NCBI RefSeq assembly: GCF_050947875.1
Contig: NC_134568.1
Location: forward strand, 265,327,815-265,391,814
DNA length: 64,000 nt
Origin: Dermacentor variabilis
Lineage: Eukaryota > Arthropoda > Arachnida > Ixodida > Ixodidae
Direction of reading: 5' to 3'
Part shown: positions 58,285-64,000 of the stretch, one piece after another
Layout: every line of letters begins with the position of its first letter
Position numbering within the stretch: the stretch's first letter is position 1
Made by a program: the position numbers and the translations under genes
The notes under the pieces: model-generated
What the model was told of the DNA's origin: nothing
Database searches by the model: none
What the model saw: the letters and a program-made list of their open reading frames with translations, nothing else

Positions 58285-58400
58285 GGTCCCCACCGCCAAC
58301 AAGTTGTCTTTTTTTGTCCACTTTCAGTTCCTCTTCATTATTTTCTATATTTTCATTTCAACCACAGCTAATAACCCCAATGCTCTCCTTAGCTTCATGA
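58285..58400 (+). repeat. SINE-tail fragment
   Basis: CCCCACCGCCAACAAGTTGT, TTTTTTTGTCCACTTTCAG and ACCACAGCTAATAACCCC resemble the 3' body of a tRNA-headed repeat common in tick introns. The head is missing. Family assignment is from memory. Confidence 0.4.
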
Positions 58401-58439
58401 CCTGCTGGCTTTATACAGGAATCAAACCCACAACTTTTA

Positions 58440-58620
58440 CATCACGCATGTGGTGATATATATAAACATTTATATGCATGCCTGATGCAAGCTCCAGCAA
58501 ATCAGCACTGCATGTTGACTGACCATGAACAGTGAATGCACCTTTGTTCTGTATAATCAAACAATAAATCCCAAACATAAAAACTGTACAGCTGCCTGTA
58601 CAAACACCTAATATGAATAC
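58440..58620. repeat. Block duplicated at 60.4 and 60.9 kb
   Basis: TTTATATGCATGCCTGATGC and AGCTCCAGCAAATCAGC (58468-58506) recur at 60915-60953 as TTTATATGCATGCCAGATGC and AGCTCCAGCAAACCAGC. GCACCTTTGTTCTGTATAAT (58538) recurs at 60446 as GCACCTCTGTTCTGTGTAAT. Order differs between the copies. Confidence 0.7.
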
Positions 58621-61600
58621 GAAAAACACATTTCTAGTGATTGAACTTGGACAAACACTGTAAGGAGCAAACATTGAAACAAACAGTGACAGTGTTTTGG
58701 AAAGAATACGAATTAAGCTAGGAAATTCAAGGCAACCCATCCGGAAATCACCAACACTCCCTCTCAGTAGAATCAAAAAGGCACTTAGGCGTGCTTGGTT
58801 TAAGTGACAGTGGCGGAAGGAGGAAAAAATTCTTTGAAAACGCTGTAGTTGCTAAACATACATTCATTTGGAGCACAAAAGTGCTCAATGCTGCTAAGCG
58901 TTAAAAGGAGAGCTACCTGCTCCACATTAAAATGTCACATTCAAATTCACACATCACAAGTAATTGTTTAACTCTTTCGTCACCACGCCTATAAAAATCT
59001 ATCATCGTGACTGACAGTTTTTCTACACATTGTGAAACATTTCTGTTGTAATTATTCTACTAGAAACATTATTTCACCATAAAAATGACAACTGAATTTT
59101 AACTATTCGTCAGATCTGACCATTTCTGGCAGATTGGGGAGTCTGGAAAAATGAAACTTCGAATGGAGGTATCACTGAAACTAGCTTTCAGGGCTCCTAG
59201 CACTTCTTCAATAATAACATGCAAAATTTTCACAACATAATTTTTAAATGACAGCAGCTGTGAAGACACAGAATCTTCTCTCGGGTTGTCAATTTTCCAA
59301 TCTGACGTATAGGCTGTTTTAACGATGTCTCAAACAATGGTAGATGCTCACGTGTGCATGTTATTTTGATTGCGCTCAACTAATATCAAGTGCAACATTA
59401 TTTTCTTCACCATGGGTTGCTTTTATCCATCAGCACTTTGACAGCGTATGTACAAATTATCAAGTGCAGTTCTTCCTGTCGTGTGGGGTTTTCACTTATA
59501 AAAGACCATGCTGTAGATTTCAGACTGTTCTTCGACCAATGTTTGACTAGCTCTCTAATTTCCCGCATTTAGAACAATGCCTGTTCAAGTGCCCTTATTC
59601 ACTACTGTACAATATAGTGCAACACTTCACATTACTGAACAGAGTTATACAAAGACTGAAGAAAGCATGTCGAGGCTTTAGCATCAATCAAACGCAGACC
59701 AGACCACCTTACTTGTACAGAAAAGCTGATCAAATGTAATAATCAAATATCTGGGGGCTTCTGCATGCTCCCTGACCTGACAATCATTGCTTCACGAGCC
59801 TAAAAAATGCAGTTAAACAGAAACCAGGTACCTGCTGTAATGAGTAAAAATAAATGTTCCCCGTGCAATAGGAACTTACCCATCTTCACATTTGCAATGC
59901 CTTTCCGTATAGCAAGGGCATCACTATGGCTAGTACTGATGCCAACAAATCTTCATAGTAATTTTTTTGCATGATCTGACTAACAAAAGCTGGAAACTAG
60001 GAAGCAGGTGCATATTTTGTATATTTAAAATTATTTCACTCTTAGTACTTATACTAAAAATGGTGAATTATTACTTCCATCTGTGTTCTTTGAGGTGCTC
60101 CTTTGAAGTTTCCACATAAGAATCTTCAAAAATTGTGCTATTACTGCTATACATCCATTCAAAATACCAGTGATTGGGCTATAATTTTATGTAGTCCAGT
60201 AGGCGTTGAGACTACTACGTCTTTAGATAAAATGTTAAAACGGAAAATCACCAAAAATTAGCACATTTCTCACGGTAACTCATGGGTAAAAAAAAAAAAA
60301 AGCACCTCTAAAGCGCACAGACCTCTTAATGAAATAAACAGTGCATGATATTGAACAGCTTCTTTGATTTTCTGATATTTGGCCAACCCCATTTGTACAT
60401 ATATGTAGCATGAAATTTTGACCAACAAAGTAGTGCCAGTGAGTGCACCTCTGTTCTGTGTAATCAAACAGTAAACCACGAATAAAACCTGCACATATAA
60501 TGTAGAGTCATATGTATCTCTAATGCACAAAGTGAATCATATTCAACAGCTTCTTCGAATTTTTGAAGTTTTTAATAGTATTCGATCTACCCTATTTTTG
60601 GGCCACTGAACAAGTTCCCATTCTTAGCCAATCCCCCTGAATGGGTAGGTTCTACTGTGACACAAGGGGTATAGAAAGCTTAAATGAATTTATATATGTG
60701 TTATACTTCTCTCTGCATACACCTCTCTCAACCATTTTTCACTCAACAAACATCAAACCTTGTTTTCATGACATTGCTGCATTAATGATTTGAACTGTGC
60801 ATCTGCATAAACTGGTGTTTGCATTTTAGCATAGCGTGTAAATGGTGTACTGCCTAAACAAACATGGCATTACATAAAAGTTGTGACCTGGATACATAAA
60901 TATATTTATAAACGTTTATATGCATGCCAGATGCGAGCTCCAGCAAACCAGCCATATAGCATTCACATGAAGGGAAATCGTGAATTTCAATGATGCTGGC
61001 CCTGATTTGTATTATTATGCCCCCTAAAACCTGTTTTTTAATACAAGTGACATGTGATAAAACCGGCCACAGTATGTCTTGCGTTATTTCTTAAGTGGCT
61101 TCCTTGCCAGCATGCCATGTAAAGAAAAATGGTGGCTGCTACTTTGTTACTTACAGTGTAGTGTATCAAAATTACATAAAATGACACATTGCATAGGATT
61201 AAAATAAAGAACTGTATGCATAAGACTTAGCTGTATAGCATTTAATTAACTGCTTCATGAAAACGTCACCTCAGATAGATTCCAACATATGAGTCAGATC
61301 GCCTTAATTTTTCCCTATGCTTTTCATTGGTGCAATAGAAGGCTTACTTCCCAGAATGCCCAATCCTGCAGTGGTTAGGTGAAAAATGTTTTGCTCAACA
61401 ACTTTATGAGAATTTTTCTACCTGTACTGATGTACATGTTTATACAATAGAAATAGCAGGCAGGCATGAGACAGAAGCAGACAAGTACAGCCCCAGCCAT
61501 CAAGGTGATGCTCATATGGCTTGTGCTTTCAGTAGTACTGAATCATTGCTTAAGATAAAAGTATATAAACGTGTTTACAATTTCCTATTGAATGTCTTTC

Positions 61601-62944
61601 CACCTCTCCTGGTGGAAATTAATAGTGGAAAAAGGTGGAAGCCAAGTTTTGCTAGTAGTGGCCTATCAGCAGCACAAATGCCCATTTGCCTCATGAGTTG
61701 ACAGCAGCTTTGACATCACAGTGAGGCCACAGAATGCAGGGGGCTCACAAACTCCCATGTGTGCAAACGCAATCATACATGGGCATGCAGGTTCTGCCAT
61801 TCCAATCATTGCCGCAATGGCAGCACTAAACATCCTTTATATTGTAATACATATGAAAAGAGCACAAATGTGCACAAAATATAACATGCTTTTTTAAACG
61901 AAAAGCACAGTGCACTTGCCGATAGCTAACTTAAGTACAGCCTATGAAAGGTCAGCCAGCTGTTGCCATGATGGCCAGGGGGCCTGCATAGCTATTTGCA
62001 ACCATGTGTGGGAGACTAAAACATTAGCAGAAAAGTTTCTTAATTAAGCGTTGCGACATGGAGTTTTATGCGACTTCCAGTGCCTACTTAAAAGACAGCT
62101 CGGGGACATAATCACTTTTCAAGTAAGTTCGGATTACTGATTAGTACTTCACTTACTCAATTCTAACGTGACCTAGATTGCATCGTGCACCTGATTTTCC
62201 CGACCGTAGTAAGAGAGAGGAAAGAATAATGGTAATATACTAGGACTTGGACTGTGCATCATTTGTCTCTATTGAAGGCTGTCTTGTCACAACGAACAGC
62301 ACAGATCATCTCGTATGAAGTGTTATCTATGGCATTTGAAATACTATCACATTATTGAAATGCCTTGCTAACCATAGCAGCCTAAGAAATTCACAACACA
62401 GGCACAAAGCTACCACAGCTTCTACAGCGGCAGCGACATGTGGATTGGATATTAGAAATTATTTATGCCAATACATTATTTATGCTAATACAGTTTTGTT
62501 TTGTACTGGAACCTAATGCAGTTGTAATGTTTTTAGGAATTTTCAGAAAAAATGCACACGTTACAGTCGACATGACATGTTATGAACATGAAAGACTTTT
62601 TTTAATGCCACTGTTAAATGCAAGAAGCACAATCTCAAGTGTATGGATAAATAAAGTAATCATCTCCTCATATTTAAAGGCAAAAACTACTTTTCTTTGC
62701 CTAAACACAGAGATGACGATGCAACAGTGTGTGGTGGTTTGCCATTTTCACACTGCATCTTGGATTTTCATGTCATTTTGTGGTACTCGAAATGCACTGC
62801 ATGCTTGCGTTTCATTGTCTCTGATTACACAACGGCCTGTATCAAATTGTTGATTTTCTTGAAAGCTGGCAGCAAGAATATGATTAAATCAATTTCTTGC
62901 AGTTCTGCATACATCTGACATCATCATAAACCTCATTCGTTCGT

Positions 62945-63655
62945 CCTAAACTAGAATATGGTATTACCTGCTGGTTCCCCCATACGCCTAGAAGCAATAC
63001 AGAGAAAAGCCATCAGATTCATTTATAATAGGTACAACCGTAATGATTCTCCGACAGAACTCCTTGATAAAGCTTGCCTCTAGACTATTTGCAAGTGTGC
63101 TAAATTCTTACGCCTCAAGTTTCTATTCCACCTCTTTAACGGGGGCTACAAATTAAACAGTGGTGCATATGTGTCTTTCACTGAACAGCGAAACACTAGA
63201 ACTAAATATCATAAAGATTTCATTGAATACAGGTTCCACACAGACACATTCAGGTATTCTTTCTTTCCCCAGACAATCAGAGACTGGAATTCATTGCCTA
63301 GTGATATTATAATTTGCTCACCTGAGGATTTCCTTTCTATGCTGGAAAAATATGTCTATGAGTACGCATCTTGATTTATCAGTATCGCCTACAGACACCT
63401 CATTTTGTCTCTAATTGGTTTTGATGTACTTTTTTGTTGTTTATCTTATGCTTCTGTATTTCTGTTCATAAACCTTTAAGGGCTGACTCAGAAAGGTCAC
63501 ACCCTTTTATTATATTGCTCAACTACGTCTTCTTGTAAACTACAAAATTAACAAGTGTATAAGTTTGTCATTCTTATTTTGATGCAATATATTTTTCCAT
63601 GTCCTGCAACAGCCTCCAAATGGAGGCTAGAAGTATGTATGAATTAAATAAATAT
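62945..63655 (+). mobile_element. 5'-truncated CR1/L2-like LINE, third subfamily
   Basis: Fragments read LEYGITCWFPHTPRS (about 62952), AIQRKAIRFIYNRYNRND (about 62993), a TAG stop at 63082, LRLKFLFHLFNGGYKLNSGA (about 63112-63170), then the frame 63171-63374 ending FRYSFFPQTIRDWNSLPSD. The 3' UTR ends with hairpin AGCCTCCAAATGGAGGCT (63611-63628) and AATTAAATAAATA. Only the last quarter of ORF2 remains. Confidence 0.8.
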
Positions 63656-63707
63656 GTTACGCAATTGATTTCTAATTTTGAGAAGAACTGAAGGCAATGT
63701 GCAATAC

Positions 63708-64000
63708 AGGGTGTTTCACGTAACTTGAGCCAAGCTTAAAAAATATGCTAATGCCACACAGCTGAACAGAACTAAGGTAATGTTGTTTGCTGTCGCTTGG
63801 AGATACTCAGATTATTTTTTGTATTCCATCTAATTAGATAATTAGACTTAATCAACTTCTCAATTATTATAGTTAGATGAAAAGTGATAATGTGAAAATT
63901 GTAGAGCAATATAAGGAACTCTCGATACAGCTTTCTGTTACTCAATACATGCTACATAAAAGTGTTTTTCCGAGCGGGAAAGAAGCCTGCAAACATACTC
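63708..64000. mobile_element. Left part of a foldback MITE, cut by window end
   Basis: Starts with CAGGGTGTTTCACGTAACTT and TGAGCCAAGCTTAAAAAATA, the same termini as the element at 2426-3255, and continues into TTAGATAATTAGACTTAAT. The right arm lies beyond the window. Confidence 0.7.

Larger units (their letters stand above)
57350..62940. other. Probable intron of the unidentified gene
   Basis: No exon is supported here. It includes a SINE-tail fragment (58285-58400) and a duplicated block (58440-58620, with partial copies at 60430-60490 and 60900-60950). The rest (57620-58280, 58810-60260, 60960-62940) is AT-rich with nothing recognised. Confidence 0.5.

Noticed and set aside
60270..60530. 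86-residue minus-strand ORF and its relative at 58411-58776
   Set aside because: Their likeness comes from the duplicated intergenic block; no evidence of coding.

Overview
The window is nuclear DNA of an arthropod, most likely a hard (ixodid) tick. The evidence is AT-rich long introns, repeated copies of a tRNA-derived SINE that I associate with ixodid ticks, a large load of CR1/L2-like LINEs and pogo/Tigger elements, and a gene whose encoded protein is clearly metazoan. Species cannot be fixed from sequence alone.

One host gene dominates. On the minus strand, nine coding exons between 48671 and 1754 encode a Ran-binding protein 9/10 orthologue (RanBPM; SPRY, LisH, CTLH and CRA modules; GID/CTLH E3 ligase scaffold family). 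The exons are 48671-48479, 47105-46941, 43442-43252, 36401-36300, 36209-36127, 33272-33160, 31616-31176, 7267-7122 and 1865-1754. All nine join in phase with GT/AG borders and give 515 residues. The short last exon, carrying the end of the CRA domain, lies beyond the left edge. A second host gene is represented only by its terminal exon (57349-57245, minus) and 3' UTR; I could not identify it.

Everything else is intron, intergenic DNA and mobile elements. Intron 7 (about 23.9 kb) is a palimpsest. A CR1/L2-like LINE (11240-16445) is interrupted by a Penelope-like element (about 12290-14275) and by a SINE (15084-15321) with a 12-bp target duplication. Further right lie a THAP-domain exon relic, a pogo-like deletion derivative, a mariner relic, a Tigger deletion derivative, and a 3.4-kb Tigger element with a nearly intact transposase (one net frameshift) that itself carries a nested MITE. 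Other introns hold a near-palindromic 830-bp foldback element, a second LINE, SINEs inserted in SINEs, TTAA-flanked MITEs and a scrambled Ty3/gypsy relic.

Upstream of the host gene (48947-51194) is an array of six related MITE units in strictly alternating orientation. One unit carries a TTAA-flanked insertion whose empty site can be read from the neighbouring units. To the right are I-clade LINE ends, two more MITEs, the unknown terminal exon, a duplicated intergenic block, another LINE 3' end and the left end of a foldback element cut by the window edge.

I see no bacterial-type operon, CRISPR array or clear new multi-gene system. The most unusual signals are the alternating MITE array, the degenerate 2A-like motifs in LINE ORF1, the shared hairpin plus TAAA tail at LINE 3' ends, and the nested insertions that give a relative chronology.
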